The position numbers and the translations under genes were made by a program. The notes beneath the pieces are model-generated. The model saw only the letters and a list, made by a program, of their open reading frames with translations. It did no database searches and was not told the origin of the DNA. Shown here one piece after another: positions 14,866 through 24,023 of a DNA stretch of 64,000 nucleotides. This DNA comes from JASHPR01 sp963795055 (GTDB lineage Bacteria > Actinomycetota > Actinomycetes > Streptosporangiales > Streptosporangiaceae): positions 1-64,000 of the forward strand of contig CAWCGJ010000013.1 in NCBI GenBank assembly GCA_963795055.1, read 5' to 3'. Within the stretch, counting starts at the first letter, position 1. Each line of letters begins with the position of its first letter.

Positions 14866-15726
14866 TCATTCGAAGTACTCATGCGGGGCCGGGCCGATCT
14901 CGGCCAGCCACGCCTGCGCCACCGTGTCGCCGAACCCGTCGACCGACTTCAGCAGGTCCAGCTCCCGCTGGTAGGGGGCGGCCTTAGCGGCGATCCTGGC
15001 CTCCAGGTCGTCGACCGCCGCGTTGAACAGCGTGATCCGGTCGCGGTGCAGCTGGCACAGCGCCGCGTGGTGATCGGTGAACCGCCCGGTCAGCGCCGCC
15101 GACAGGTCGGCCAGCTTGCCCGCGGTGCGCATCCGGCCGATCGCCAGGTCCGCCAGCACCTGCCCGCGCCGCTCCCCGTCGATCAGTCCCTCGATCATCA
15201 GCGTCGCGGACTTGCCGGTCAGGTCCGACACCACCGAGTCGAGCTTGATCCCGGCCGATTCCAGCGCCTTGGCCAGCCGCTGGATCTCCGAGGTCCGGGC
15301 CTGCACGGTCTTGGCGCGATACCGGGTCAGGTCCCGCAGGTCCTTCAGCTCCTGCGGCGGGATATAGCTGCCGCGCAGCAACCCGCACTCGAACAACTCC
15401 GCCAGCCGCAGGCAGTCCTTCGCGTCCGTCTGTGCCCCTTCAGCGCCTGGGCGTGCGCCGGGTTGATCACCGCGACCTGCTCGAACCCCTGCTCCATCAG
15501 CGCGTAGTACACCGGCTCGGTGTACACGCCGCTGCCCCATGACCACATGGGTGACGCCCCGCTTGCGCAGGCCGGCGGCCATCGTCTGCAGCACCCCGAA
15601 GAAGGTCCGGTACTCCAGCACCTCCGAGGTACGCGTCCACGCCCGGTGCCCCGGCCCGCGGATCCCGACCTTGATCATGTCCTTGTGCACGTCGATCCCG
15701 GCGACCCGCTCAAACATCACTCTCAT
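14866..15726 (-). mobile_element. IS110-family transposase remnant
   Basis: Begins MFERVAGIDVHKDMIKVGIR, the DEDD-type N-terminal domain of IS110 transposases. A stretch from about 15,540 to 15,430 lies in another frame (GVYTEPVYYALMEQGFEQVA), then TDAKDCLRLAELFECGLLRG resumes. It is cut after VDGFGDTVAQAWLAEIGPAP at the IS5 border, so the C-terminal transposase_20 serine-containing domain is largely gone. Two frameshifts plus truncation make it inactive. Confidence 0.87.
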
Positions 15727-15889
15727 ACGCCTGCCCGCCTCCTGCAACGGCTTGCTTCGACACAACCAGGGAAGCGAGCCGCCCGCGGAGCCCCAAGATC
15801 AGTACAGGAGACTGACACACGCGCACGCAGCGGCAACGGGGGGTACCCGACACGGGACTCCAGACTAATCCTAAGACCAGCAGCAGACC

Positions 15890-16567
15890 CTAGGGCTCGC
15901 GCGGGGCGACCTGTGACGGCTCGGCCGGTTGGTAGGCGGCGGAGAACAGGTAGCTGGTGGCCAGGCTGCGGTAGGGCCGCCATTTCTCGGCGATGTCGAG
16001 AACCTCCTGCTGGGTGGGGCGGTGATCGAGCCGGTAGGCGGCCTGGACGGCCTTGCGCAGCGCCAGGTCTCCGGGCAGGACGACGTCCTCGCGGCCGAGC
16101 GCGATGAGCAGGGCGCCCTGCACGGTCCACGGGCCGATCCCGGGAATCGCGGTGAGCTCGGCCATGATCTCGTCGTCGGGCAGGCTGCTCAAGACATCCG
16201 GGTCCAGCCGACCGTCGGTCAGCCGCCCGGCGAGGTCCCGCAGCGTGGCGATCTTCCGCCACGACAGCCCGGCCTCGCGGAGCCTGGCGGGGTCAACGGC
16301 CAGCAGTTCGGCGGGTGCGGGGAGGCGGCCGCCGAACAGGTCCTGGATGCGGGCCAGGATCCGGCGGGTCGCCGCGACCGACAACTGCTGGCCGACGACC
16401 TGGAACAGCAGGGCACCGTACAGGTCCATCGCCGGCAGCTGGGCCATCCACGCCCGGGGATCGAAGTCCGGCCGTTCGTCGATGAGCCGCGTCAGCACGG
16501 GGTCGGCGTCGCGCAAGTAGGAGCGTGCTTGCCGCAGCCACTCGGCGTGGCCGGAATCCTCGGTCAC
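15890..16567 (-). CDS. DNA-3-methyladenine glycosylase II (AlkA-like)
   Basis: 225 aa of the HhH-GPD base-excision repair superfamily. QVVGQQLSVAATRRIL opens the domain; the helix-hairpin-helix is LTAIPGIGPWTVQGALL and the catalytic aspartate lies in LPGDLALRKAV. There is no iron-sulfur cluster loop at the C-terminus, which fits the AlkA/Mag group rather than Nth or MutY. It removes alkylated purines from DNA. Stand-alone gene, divergent from the MFS transporter; no Ada gene is adjacent. Confidence 0.85.
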   Translation of the reverse strand: MTEDSGHAEWLRQARSYLRDADPVLTRLIDERPDFDPRAWMAQLPAMDLYGALLFQVVGQQLSVAATRRILARIQDLFGGRLPAPAELLAVDPARLREAGLSWRKIATLRDLAGRLTDGRLDPDVLSSLPDDEIMAELTAIPGIGPWTVQGALLIALGREDVVLPGDLALRKAVQAAYRLDHRPTQQEVLDIAEKWRPYRSLATSYLFSAAYQPAEPSQVAPREP

Positions 16568-16692
16568 CGAGCCCGCTCCCCTCCCCAGGGTTCATGCCAG
16601 CCAACCTCACCCTGCGAGGGGTGAGGAATAGGCGGTGTAACTGCAGCAGGATGAGCGCATATTCCGCGCTGCGAGCATCGGGGGAATCTGCG

Positions 16693-18291
16693 TTGACGGC
16701 CGAGCCTGGGACCAGCGCTCCTGAGCTGGCCAAACCAGACCGCCGGCTGGCCATCTTGCTGGCGATGGCGATGTTCGTCCTGGTGGTCGACACATCGGTG
16801 ATGAACGTGTCCATCTCCGCGGTAGTTCACGATCTGCACACGACCGTCAGCGGGGTCCAGTCCGCGATCGCGCTGGAGGCGCTGGTATCGGCGGCTTTCA
16901 TCCTGATCGGCAGCAAGGTGGGCGACCTGATCGGGCGCAAGCGCGCGTATGTGCTGGGCCTGCTCGGCTACGGGATCGGCGCCCTGGCCATGACTCTGGC
17001 GCAGGGCCTGACCACGATCATCGTGTTCTGGGCCATCGTGGGCGGGATCGGCGCATCGCTGCTGCTGCCGTCGATGCAGTCCCTCATCCACGGCAACTTC
17101 CAGGGCGCGGCCCAGCGGCAGGCTTATGCGCTGGTCGGGGCCGCGGCCGCGATCGCTGCGGCCGTCGGCCCGCTGATCGGGGGGTTCATCACGACCTACC
17201 TGTCGTGGCGCCTGGCGTTCCTGCTCGAGGACGTGATCATCATCTTCGTGCTGTCCGGCATCAGGCTGGTCCACGATGTGCCCTACACCGGATCCCGGCA
17301 AGTAGACGTCGTAGGAGCGCTCCTGTCCATTGTGGGCATGGGCGGCATCGTGCTGAGCATCCTGGTCTGGCAGGAAGGCGGCGAGGCGGTAGGCCTGCTG
17401 CTGGCGCTCGGGGCGGCCTCTCTCGGGACCCTGGCGTGGTGGCTGGTGCGGCGCAAGCGCGCGGGCCAGGCGACGCTGCTGGACCCGGACCTGTTCAAGG
17501 CCAAGCTGTTCAAGTTCGGGGTCTCCGGGCAGCTGCTGCAGCAGATCGCGCTGGGCGGCACGATGATCGCGCTGCCGATCTACCTGCAGATCGTGCTCGA
17601 GTACAGCGCGATGGGGGCGGGCCTGTCCATCGCCCCGCTGTCGCTCAGCATGTTCGCGGTCGCCCTGATCGCCGGAAGAAAAGGGGGAAAGCGCCGCCCG
17701 GCGAGCCTGATCCGGGCGGGGTTCTTGCTGCTCACGATCGGGCTGCTCGCCGTGGAGCCGATCGTGCCCCGGGCCACGTCGGGCTGGTACCTGGTGGTGC
17801 CGTTGATCATCGCTGGGTCGGGTCTGGGTCTGATGGTCTCTCAGCTCAACAACTACACGCTGGCCCCGATCACCGAGGAACGCGTCAGCGAGGCGGCCGG
17901 GGTGAACTCGGCGGGAGGGTCGTTCGGCCTGTCGTTCGGGCTGGCGTTCGCCGGCGCCATCCTGCTGGCCACGCTGTCCTTCGCCTTCACCAGCATGGCC
18001 CACTCCAGCACCGTGCTGTCCTCGGCCGAGCAGCAGCAGGTAGCCAAGACCCTGGAACACGACGCCCAGGTGGTCAGCAACACCCAGCTTGAGAAGCAGC
18101 TCGCCGGCCAGCCGCCGAAGACCCAGGACGAGATCATCAGGATCAACACCGAGGCCAGGCACATTGCGCTGCAGATCGCGCTGCTGATTCCCATCCTCGC
18201 GGGCCTGGGCGGGTTGCTTATCTCGCGGCGCATGATGCGCCTGCCCGATCCGGAGCAATCGGGCTCCGGCGAACAGATGGCTCTGGGCTGA
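16693..18291 (+). CDS. MFS transporter, DHA2-like (drug exporter type)
   Basis: Around 530 aa with 14 predicted membrane helices. Motif A is IGSKVGDLIGRKRAYVLG; helix 1 includes LVVDTSVMNVSISAVVHDL, helix 5 GAAAAIAAAVGPLIGGFI (motif C). A C-terminal extracellular loop (about residues 430-490) is followed by the last helix. Family role: proton-driven efflux of drugs or metabolites. Start choice: TTG at 16693 has GGGGGAA seven bases upstream; an ATG at 16651 would add 14 residues. No regulator is adjacent apart from the unrelated glycosylase on the other strand. Confidence 0.85.
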   Translation: MTAEPGTSAPELAKPDRRLAILLAMAMFVLVVDTSVMNVSISAVVHDLHTTVSGVQSAIALEALVSAAFILIGSKVGDLIGRKRAYVLGLLGYGIGALAMTLAQGLTTIIVFWAIVGGIGASLLLPSMQSLIHGNFQGAAQRQAYALVGAAAAIAAAVGPLIGGFITTYLSWRLAFLLEDVIIIFVLSGIRLVHDVPYTGSRQVDVVGALLSIVGMGGIVLSILVWQEGGEAVGLLLALGAASLGTLAWWLVRRKRAGQATLLDPDLFKAKLFKFGVSGQLLQQIALGGTMIALPIYLQIVLEYSAMGAGLSIAPLSLSMFAVALIAGRKGGKRRPASLIRAGFLLLTIGLLAVEPIVPRATSGWYLVVPLIIAGSGLGLMVSQLNNYTLAPITEERVSEAAGVNSAGGSFGLSFGLAFAGAILLATLSFAFTSMAHSSTVLSSAEQQQVAKTLEHDAQVVSNTQLEKQLAGQPPKTQDEIIRINTEARHIALQIALLIPILAGLGGLLISRRMMRLPDPEQSGSGEQMALG

Positions 18292-18303
18292 CCGGAGCCA
18301 CCG

Positions 18304-18789
18304 TCAGCAGATGCTGGCCCAGACCACCTTGCCGTGGCCCCTGGCGTACGATCCCCAGTCCCGGCTCAGCGTTTCCACCAGCAGCAGGCCCCGGCCGCTC
18401 TCGGGTTCGGCGTCCGCATCCTGGCGCACCGGCATGGCGGAACTGCCGTCCCACACGTGAATCACCACGCACCGGCCATCAGAAAATAGCCACAACGTGA
18501 CGGCAGGCGACCATGGGCCCGACGCGCGGATCGCGTTCGTCATTAATTCCGATACGAGCAACTCGGTGGTGTCGGCCAGGCCCGGTAGCCCCCATTCCCT
18601 GACCACCTGGCGGGCGTGCAGCCGGGCACAAGGCACCGCCGAGTCGAGCGCGCCCAGCTCCAGGTGGCTCGAAAAGGACCAGGCGGCGGGGTCGGACCGG
18701 GAGACAGGGCCGCCAGGGTCAGGCCAGCAGATGGGGCCGACGGCCTCGGACCGAGCCGATACCGGCACTGGCCCTGGCACTGCGACCAT
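18304..18789 (-). CDS. RsbW-like ATP-binding protein (anti-sigma/serine kinase fold)
   Basis: 161 aa with one HATPase_c_2 domain: N box TELLVSELMTNAIRAS, G1 IHVWDGSSA, G2 ESGRGLLLVETL. The N-terminal 40 residues are low-complexity. In actinomycetes these small ATPases frequently sit next to an XRE-DUF5753 regulator and a DUF397 protein, as here, where the other two genes lie on the opposite strand. Its partner protein is unknown; a phosphorylation or sequestration role in developmental regulation is the usual inference. Confidence 0.87.
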   Translation of the reverse strand: MVAVPGPVPVSARSEAVGPICWPDPGGPVSRSDPAAWSFSSHLELGALDSAVPCARLHARQVVREWGLPGLADTTELLVSELMTNAIRASGPWSPAVTLWLFSDGRCVVIHVWDGSSAMPVRQDADAEPESGRGLLLVETLSRDWGSYARGHGKVVWASIC

Positions 18790-18937
18790 GGGGAATCCCC
18801 CCGAGTTTCACGTCATGAATATCGGTACGGTCATCTTCCCCGGGCCGAACTACGATCACTAGGAAAGCCGGGCCGCCGTCAGGATGTGTATGGACGGCGA
18901 TCCGCCGTGTATGGACGGGTCAGGAAGGATGAGCCTG

Positions 18938-19771
18938 ATGCCTTTGACGCGGGAACTCGATCCGGGCGCGAGCCCGCTGGCCTTCTTCGGCGCCGAACTG
19001 CGACGGGCCAGGGCCGCAGCCGGGCTCAGCCAGGAGCAGTTAGGCCAGTGCATCGGCTACTCGGCCGCGCTGGTCGGCAAGGTCGAGACCGGCGAGCGCG
19101 CCCCGTCCCGGGACTTCGCGAAGCGAAGCGACCAGGCCCTGCCGGGCGCGGACGGCCTGTTCGCGAGGCTGCACGCGCTGACCCAGCGCTGGGACGGCGG
19201 CTATCCCTCGTGGTTCGCCGAGTGGGTCGAGGCCGAGCACCGGGCGGAGTCCGTGTGCTGGTGGGAGCCGCTGCTGGTGCCCGGCCTAGCGCAGACCGCG
19301 GACTACGCACGGGCGCTGTTCGAGGCCTGGCGACAGGCCGATGGCGAAGAACTGGAGCAGCTTGTCACCGGGCGGATGGAGCGGCAGTCGATCTTCGACC
19401 GCCCGGACCCGCCGTCGCTGTGGGTGATCGTGGACGAGAGCGTGCTGCGCCGCCGCATCGGCAGCGCGAAGATCATGCACGATCAGCTCACGCACCTGGT
19501 CGACGTCGCCGACCGGCCGAAAGTCACCGTCCAGGTCGTTCCCGCCGAGGCCGGCGCGCACGTCGGCCTGCTGGGCGGCTTCGCTGTCGCCAGCGTCGAC
19601 GGCGCCGGTATCGTATACATGGAGTCACCCGATCAGGGGCAGACCACCCAGACGCCATCCGTGGTCGCGAAGCTGACCGCGACCTTCGACACGCTGCGAG
19701 CCGAGGCTCTCCCTCGCGTAACGTCGCGGGACTTGATCAAGAGAGTGGCTGAGGAGCAATGGGCCAGCTAG
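18938..19771 (+). CDS. XRE-family regulator with DUF5753 domain
   Basis: About 277 aa. An N-terminal helix-turn-helix (ELRRARAAAGLSQEQLGQ, YSAALVGKVETGERAPS) is followed by a DUF5753 effector domain (WWEPLLVPGLAQTADYARAL). ATG at 18938 has AGGAAGG nine bases upstream; ATGs at 18884 and 18929 are alternatives. The stop codon overlaps the start region of the DUF397 gene (19759), so the pair is translationally coupled. This is the WhiJ/AbaA-like arrangement that controls sporulation and antibiotic production in Streptomyces. Confidence 0.9.
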   Translation: MPLTRELDPGASPLAFFGAELRRARAAAGLSQEQLGQCIGYSAALVGKVETGERAPSRDFAKRSDQALPGADGLFARLHALTQRWDGGYPSWFAEWVEAEHRAESVCWWEPLLVPGLAQTADYARALFEAWRQADGEELEQLVTGRMERQSIFDRPDPPSLWVIVDESVLRRRIGSAKIMHDQLTHLVDVADRPKVTVQVVPAEAGAHVGLLGGFAVASVDGAGIVYMESPDQGQTTQTPSVVAKLTATFDTLRAEALPRVTSRDLIKRVAEEQWAS

Positions 19772-19965
19772 ACCGCGCCGTGTGGCGCAAGAGCAGCCAC
19801 AGCGGCGGCAACGGCGGAGGCTGCGTCGAGGTGGCTCAGCGCCGGCCGGGCGCGGTGGCCGTGCGCGACTCCAAGGACCGCGGCGGACCCCAGCTCGCCG
19901 TCAGCGACCGGGCCTGGTCGCAGTTCGTCAGGGGGATCAAGGACGGCGAGCTCGACCTGGCCTGA
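19759..19965 (+). CDS. DUF397 small protein
   Basis: 68 aa beginning MGQLDRAVWRKSSHSGGNGG and containing CVEVAQ and AVRDSKD, the signature of DUF397. These proteins are paired one-to-one with XRE-DUF5753 regulators and are thought to bind or antagonise them. The 13-base overlap with the regulator gene supports joint expression. Confidence 0.92.
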   Translation: MGQLDRAVWRKSSHSGGNGGGCVEVAQRRPGAVAVRDSKDRGGPQLAVSDRAWSQFVRGIKDGELDLA

Positions 19966-19970
19966 GCCTT

Positions 19971-20034
19971 CATGAGGCTCAGCCGAGCTGGGCGCTGACC
20001 AGCATGAGGCTCAGCCGAGCTGGGCGCTGACCAG
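19971..20034. repeat. 32-bp tandem duplication
   Basis: Two perfect copies (19971-20002 and 20003-20034) of a 32-base unit beginning CATGAGGCTCAGCCGAGCTG. The second copy contains the last codons and stop of the minus-strand sigma-factor fragment, so the first copy is a duplicate of that gene end. Confidence 0.9.
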
Positions 20035-20375
20035 GCGAAGCTGCCGCGGGTCGCCGATGACGTGCACGGCCTGGACCTTGTCGCCGCGCATGGTCAGGAC
20101 CAGCACGCCCGCCAGTTCCCGGCCGGTGAACCCGAGCAGCGCGGGCTGCCCGGCCACCGGGTGGCTCACCAGGGTCGCGCCCGGCCCCCAGTAGCGCAGC
20201 AGGTTCCTGGCCACCCGGGCCGCGCCCCGGATCACGCCAAAGGTCCGCGGGTCGCCCGGACCCGCGTCGAAGTCGCCCCAGGCGTCGGGGGCCAGCACTT
20301 CGAGCAGGCCGTCCAGGTCGCCCCCGGCGCAGGCGGCGATGAATTTCTCGGTGACCTCCCGGTGCTCGGCCGCGC
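20011..20375 (-). pseudogene. C-terminal SnoaL-like fragment of a SigJ-type ECF sigma factor
   Basis: Reads VTEKFIAACAGGDLDGLLEV, then LAPDAWGDFDAGPGDPRTFG, and ends RQLRLVSAQLG. This is the SnoaL-like C-terminal domain that follows sigma-2 and sigma-4 in SigJ-type extracytoplasmic sigma factors. The sigma domains themselves are missing: near 20,375 the sequence turns into the interior of an unrelated AfsR-like gene on the other strand. The 5' halves of two divergent genes appear to have been deleted together. Confidence 0.72.
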
Positions 20376-20376
20376 C

Positions 20377-21762
20377 GCGGCTACCTGCCGCTGGCGCTGC
20401 GGATCGCCGCCGACCGCCCGCACGTGACCCTGGCCGACCTGGCGGGCCAGCTCACCGCCGCCCACGATCTCCTCGACGTGCTGGCCAGCGAGGACGAGGC
20501 CACCGCGGTCCGGGCGGTTTTCTCCTGGTCGTACCGGGCCCTGGCGCCCGGCGCGGCTCGCATGTTCCGGCTGCTCGGGCTGCACGCGGGACCCGACGTC
20601 AGCGTCCCCGCCGCGGCCGCCCTGGCCGCGGTCGGCGCGACCGAGGCCGGGCTGCTCGACCTGCTGGCCGGGGTGCACCTGGTCGAGGAGGCCCAGCCCG
20701 GGCGGTACCGCCTGCACGACCTGCTGCGGGTCTACGCCACCGAGCAAGTCCGGATCGTCGAGGATCCCGCGGGCCGCCAGGCGGCGCTCCGGCGGATGCT
20801 CACCTGGTACCTGCATACCGTCGTCCACGCCGACCTGGTGTTCGTGCCGGGCCGCCGGCACCCTGCGCTGGGATCCCCGCCGCCGGGCTGTGAGCCGCTG
20901 TCGTTCACCGATTACGAGCAGGCCCTGGGCTGGTGCGACACCGAGCACGCAAACCTGACCGCCGCCATCCGGCTGGCCGCCGATACCGGCCACGACGATG
21001 TCGCGTGGAGGTTCCCCGTCGCCCTCCGGGGGTTCTTCGACCTGCGCAGGCCGTCGGCCGAATGGCTCGCCTGCGCCAGCACGGGACTGGCCGCCGCCCG
21101 CCGGGCCGGCGACCGCGACGGGCAGGCCTGGACGCTGGATTGCCTGGGCCACGCCCACTCCGGCCTCGGCATGTTCACCGATGCCCTCGGCTGCTACACC
21201 GAAGCGCGCGACATCCGCCGCGAGACCGGCGACCGATGGGGCGAGAACGCCAACTCCATGAACAACCTCGGCCGCACCTACCTGGAGCTGAGCCAGTTCG
21301 ATCTCGGCCTCGACTGCTTCCAGCGGGTCCTGGCCGCCGCCCAGGAGGCGGGCAACAAGTACGTGCAGAGCCTCGCCCTGGTCAACCTGGCCTACACCTA
21401 CACCACGCTGGCCCGCCCGCAGGACGTCCTGGTCTGCGCGCGGCAGGCGGTGGAGGTCACCCGGGAGATCGGTTACCGGCAGGCCGAAGGCACGGCTCTC
21501 GGCTCGGTCGCCGCGGCCTACCGCGCGATGGGGCAGTCCGGCAAGGCCCGGGACTGGTACCAGCAGGCCCTCGTCGTCCGCCGACAGAGCGGTGACCGTC
21601 ACGGGGAGGCCGAGATACTGCGCGACCTCGGTGATCTTTCCGCCGAGGCCGGCCAGGCGCAGGCGGCCAGCTGGTTCTGGCGCCAGGCTCTGGCCATCCT
21701 CGATGGTCCGGTGACGCCCGGGCCCGCGCCGAGATCTGCGGCCGACTCGATCCCCGGGCCTG
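20377..21762 (+). pseudogene. AfsR/SARP-type regulator lacking its N-terminal half
   Basis: Opens inside an NB-ARC domain (YLPLALRIAADRPHVTLADL), followed by RYRLHDLLRVYATEQ, the typical AfsR winged region, and about five TPR repeats (GENANSMNNLGRTYLELSQF, LALVNLAYTYTTLA, and others). The SARP DNA-binding and transcription-activation domains and the NB-ARC P-loop are absent. Near 21,703 a frameshift makes the frame run on into the carbamate kinase gene; the neighbouring frame gives a natural-looking ending DARARAEICGRLDPRA at 21762. It cannot act as a normal SARP activator. Confidence 0.75.
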
Positions 21763-21797
21763 ACCCGGCGGTATGTTGCCCGGATGCGGAGAGTGCC

Positions 21798-22745
21798 ATG
21801 AGGGTGGTGGTGGCCCTGGGCGGTAACGCGCTGCTGCGCCGGGGCCAGCCGATGACCGCCGAGAACCAGCGGGAGAACGTCAAGCTGGCCTGTGACCGCC
21901 TGGCCCCGATCGCCGAGAAACACGAGCTGATCATCTCGCACGGGAACGGGCCGCAGATCGGGCTGCTGGCCCTGGAGGAGGCGGCCTACGGGGAGGTGCC
22001 CGCGTCCCCGCTCGACGTGCTAGGCGCCGAGACCCAGGGGATGATCGGCTACCTGATCGAGCAGGAACTCGGCAACCGGCTCCCGTTCTCCAAGCCGCTG
22101 GCGTCGTTGCTGACGATGATCGAGGTCGACCCCGACGATCCGGCGTTCGCCGACCCCAGCAAGCCGATCGGCCCGCTGTACGGCCAGGCCGAGGCGGACA
22201 AGCTGGCCGCCGAGCGCGGCTGGGCGTTCAAGCCGGACGGGGACAGCCTGCGCCGGGTGGTGCCCTCCCCGGTGCCGAAGCGGATCTTCGAGCACCGGCC
22301 CATCCGCTGGCTGCTGGAGCAGGGCTGCGTGGTGATCTGCGCCGGGGGCGGCGGGATCCCGGTCGCCTACCGGCCCGGCCGGCAGCTCACCGGGGTCGAG
22401 GCAGTGATCGACAAGGACCGGGCCAGCGCGCTGCTGGCCCGCGAGATCGCCGCTGACATCCTCATCATGGCCACCGACGCCCCGGCGGCTTGCGTGGCGT
22501 TCGGGACTCCCCGGCAGCGGGCCATCGTGGCCGCGGGCCCTGACGTCCTGCTCGCCGAGCACGGGGCGGAGTTCGCGGCCGGGTCGATGCTGCCCAAGGT
22601 GATCGCGGCGGGCGATTTCGCGAAGGGTACCGGGAAGCCCGCCGTGATCGGCGCGCTGGCCGACATCGACGCGATGCTGGCCGGCACGGCGGGCACGCGC
22701 GTCACGACCGCCGTCGCGGGCGTGGAGTTCGCGGCCGGGGCCTGA
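21798..22745 (+). CDS. arcC: carbamate kinase
   Basis: 315 aa of the amino acid kinase fold. Diagnostic segments: VVALGGNALLRRGQPMTAEN, IISHGNGPQIGLLALE, VVICAGGGGIPV and a C-terminal GSMLPKVIAAGDF. The enzyme interconverts carbamoyl phosphate plus ADP with ATP plus carbamate, usually the last step of arginine deiminase or allantoin catabolism. No arcA or arcB neighbour is present here, so its pathway partner lies elsewhere. ATG at 21798 is chosen; the same frame is open upstream only because the AfsR remnant reads into it. Confidence 0.93.
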   Translation: MRVVVALGGNALLRRGQPMTAENQRENVKLACDRLAPIAEKHELIISHGNGPQIGLLALEEAAYGEVPASPLDVLGAETQGMIGYLIEQELGNRLPFSKPLASLLTMIEVDPDDPAFADPSKPIGPLYGQAEADKLAAERGWAFKPDGDSLRRVVPSPVPKRIFEHRPIRWLLEQGCVVICAGGGGIPVAYRPGRQLTGVEAVIDKDRASALLAREIAADILIMATDAPAACVAFGTPRQRAIVAAGPDVLLAEHGAEFAAGSMLPKVIAAGDFAKGTGKPAVIGALADIDAMLAGTAGTRVTTAVAGVEFAAGA

Positions 22746-22771
22746 TCCGGCCAGCGCCGGCGCTGACGGCG

Positions 22772-23599
22772 TCAGGGCTTGCGGGCTACGCCGCCGTGCG
22801 CGGACACCCCGTCGGCGGGAGGAACATCCCCCGGATCGGGCCGCCACACGTGGACGTAGACGACGCCGGGCGGCACCAGGTCCAGCCCGTCGAAGAACCG
22901 CATCACCTCGGCGCGGTTGCGCAGGGTCTGCGGGGTGGACACGCGCTCGTTGTAGCGCCGCTGGGCCTCGGCCTGCGCGGTCGCGTGGATATCGCTGGCC
23001 GGGTGCGAGATGGCCAGGAAGCTCCCCGAGGGGAGCGCGTCCATCAGCCCGGCCACGATCCGGTACGGGTCCTCGGAGTCACCGATCAGGTGCAGGACGC
23101 CCAGCAGCATCACGGCGGCCGGCCGGGTGAAGTCCAGGGTGCGGGCCGCCGCCTCCAGGATGGCGGCCGGGTCCCTGAGGTCACCCTCGACGTACTGGGT
23201 GGCCCCCTCCGGGGCGCTGGCCAGCAGTTCCCGGGCGTGGGCGAGCACGATAGGGTCGTTGTCCACGTACACGACGCGCGAGTCCGGCGCGGCCGCCTGC
23301 GCGACCTCGTGCGTGTTGTCCGCCGACGGTATGCCGGTGCCGATGTCGAGGAACTGCCGGATCCCGGCCTCGGCGGCCAGGTACCGCACCACCCGGGCCA
23401 GGAAGGCTCGGTTCGCCCGGACCCGGGCCCGCAGGCCGGGGGTGGCCGCGAGCACGCGCTCGGCCGCCTCGCGGTCGGCCGCGAAGTTGTTCGTGCCGCC
23501 CAGCCAGTAGTCGTAGACGCGGGCCGGATGCGCGACCGTGGTGTCGATCCCGGGGTCCGTCCCGGCGGCGCGCCCGCCGTCCGCCTGTTCCTCGGCCAC
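22772..23599 (-). CDS. PF04672 (DUF574) SAM-dependent methyltransferase 1
   Basis: 275 aa. Conserved landmarks of the actinobacterial S-adenosyl methyltransferase family PF04672 are HPARVYDYWLGGTNNFAADR near the N-terminus, QFLDIGTGIPSADNTHEVAQ (SAM site), VVYVDNDPIVLAHARELL and VMLLGVLHLI. The substrate of this large family is unknown. Two further members lie at 26709-28409, differing at many positions, so this is not a recent duplication. Its upstream region carries a 41-base tandem duplication. Confidence 0.92.
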   Translation of the reverse strand: MAEEQADGGRAAGTDPGIDTTVAHPARVYDYWLGGTNNFAADREAAERVLAATPGLRARVRANRAFLARVVRYLAAEAGIRQFLDIGTGIPSADNTHEVAQAAAPDSRVVYVDNDPIVLAHARELLASAPEGATQYVEGDLRDPAAILEAAARTLDFTRPAAVMLLGVLHLIGDSEDPYRIVAGLMDALPSGSFLAISHPASDIHATAQAEAQRRYNERVSTPQTLRNRAEVMRFFDGLDLVPPGVVYVHVWRPDPGDVPPADGVSAHGGVARKP

Positions 23600-23617
23600 G
23601 ACACGCCTCTTCTCCGT

Positions 23618-23700
23618 TGCTGCCCGGTTCCCCGCCTGGCTTCACGGTAATCCCGGGATGCTGCCCGGGTTCCCCGCCTGGCTTCACAGTAATCCCGGGA
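23618..23700. repeat. 41/42-bp tandem duplication upstream of methyltransferase 1
   Basis: Copies at 23618-23658 and 23659-23700 differ at one substitution and one single-base length change. The unit includes TTCCCCGCCTGGCTTCAC and TAATCCCGGGA. Position directly before the start codon of the minus-strand methyltransferase suggests it could double a promoter or leader element. Confidence 0.88.
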
Positions 23701-23729
23701 TCCGGCGTCGCCGCGGGTAGGTTCGCAGG

Positions 23730-23991
23730 ATGAGCTTCAACGTCAGCGCGGACGCCTACCTGCGCTTCATGGGAAGGTACTCCGAGCCGCTCGCGGCGCA
23801 ATTCGCTGACCTCGCTGGAGTGCGCCCGGGCAGCGGGCGCTGGACGTCGGGTGCGGGCCCGGAGCGCTCGCGGCCGAGCTGGTGAGCCGGCTAGGAGCCA
23901 GCGCGGTCTGCGCGAGCGGTGCCGGCGGCGGCTGACCACGGAGCCGATCGAGATCACCGCCACCGTCTGGGCCGTGACCTGCCGCACCTGA
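23730..23991 (+). pseudogene. collapsed SAM methyltransferase (N- and C-terminus only)
   Basis: ATG at 23730 begins SFNVSADAYLRFMGRYSEPL, a common methyltransferase N-terminus. After a frameshift near 23,832 the SAM motif ALDVGCGPGALAAELVSRLG follows. At about 23,905 the sequence jumps to a third frame reading LRERCRRRLTTEPIEITATV and WAVTCRT-stop, which looks like the C-terminal strand of the same enzyme class. The middle of the gene is therefore missing. It is non-functional. Confidence 0.7.
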
Positions 23992-24023
23992 GCGGCCGGC
24001 CGGGCAGCAGGTATGGTCCGGGC

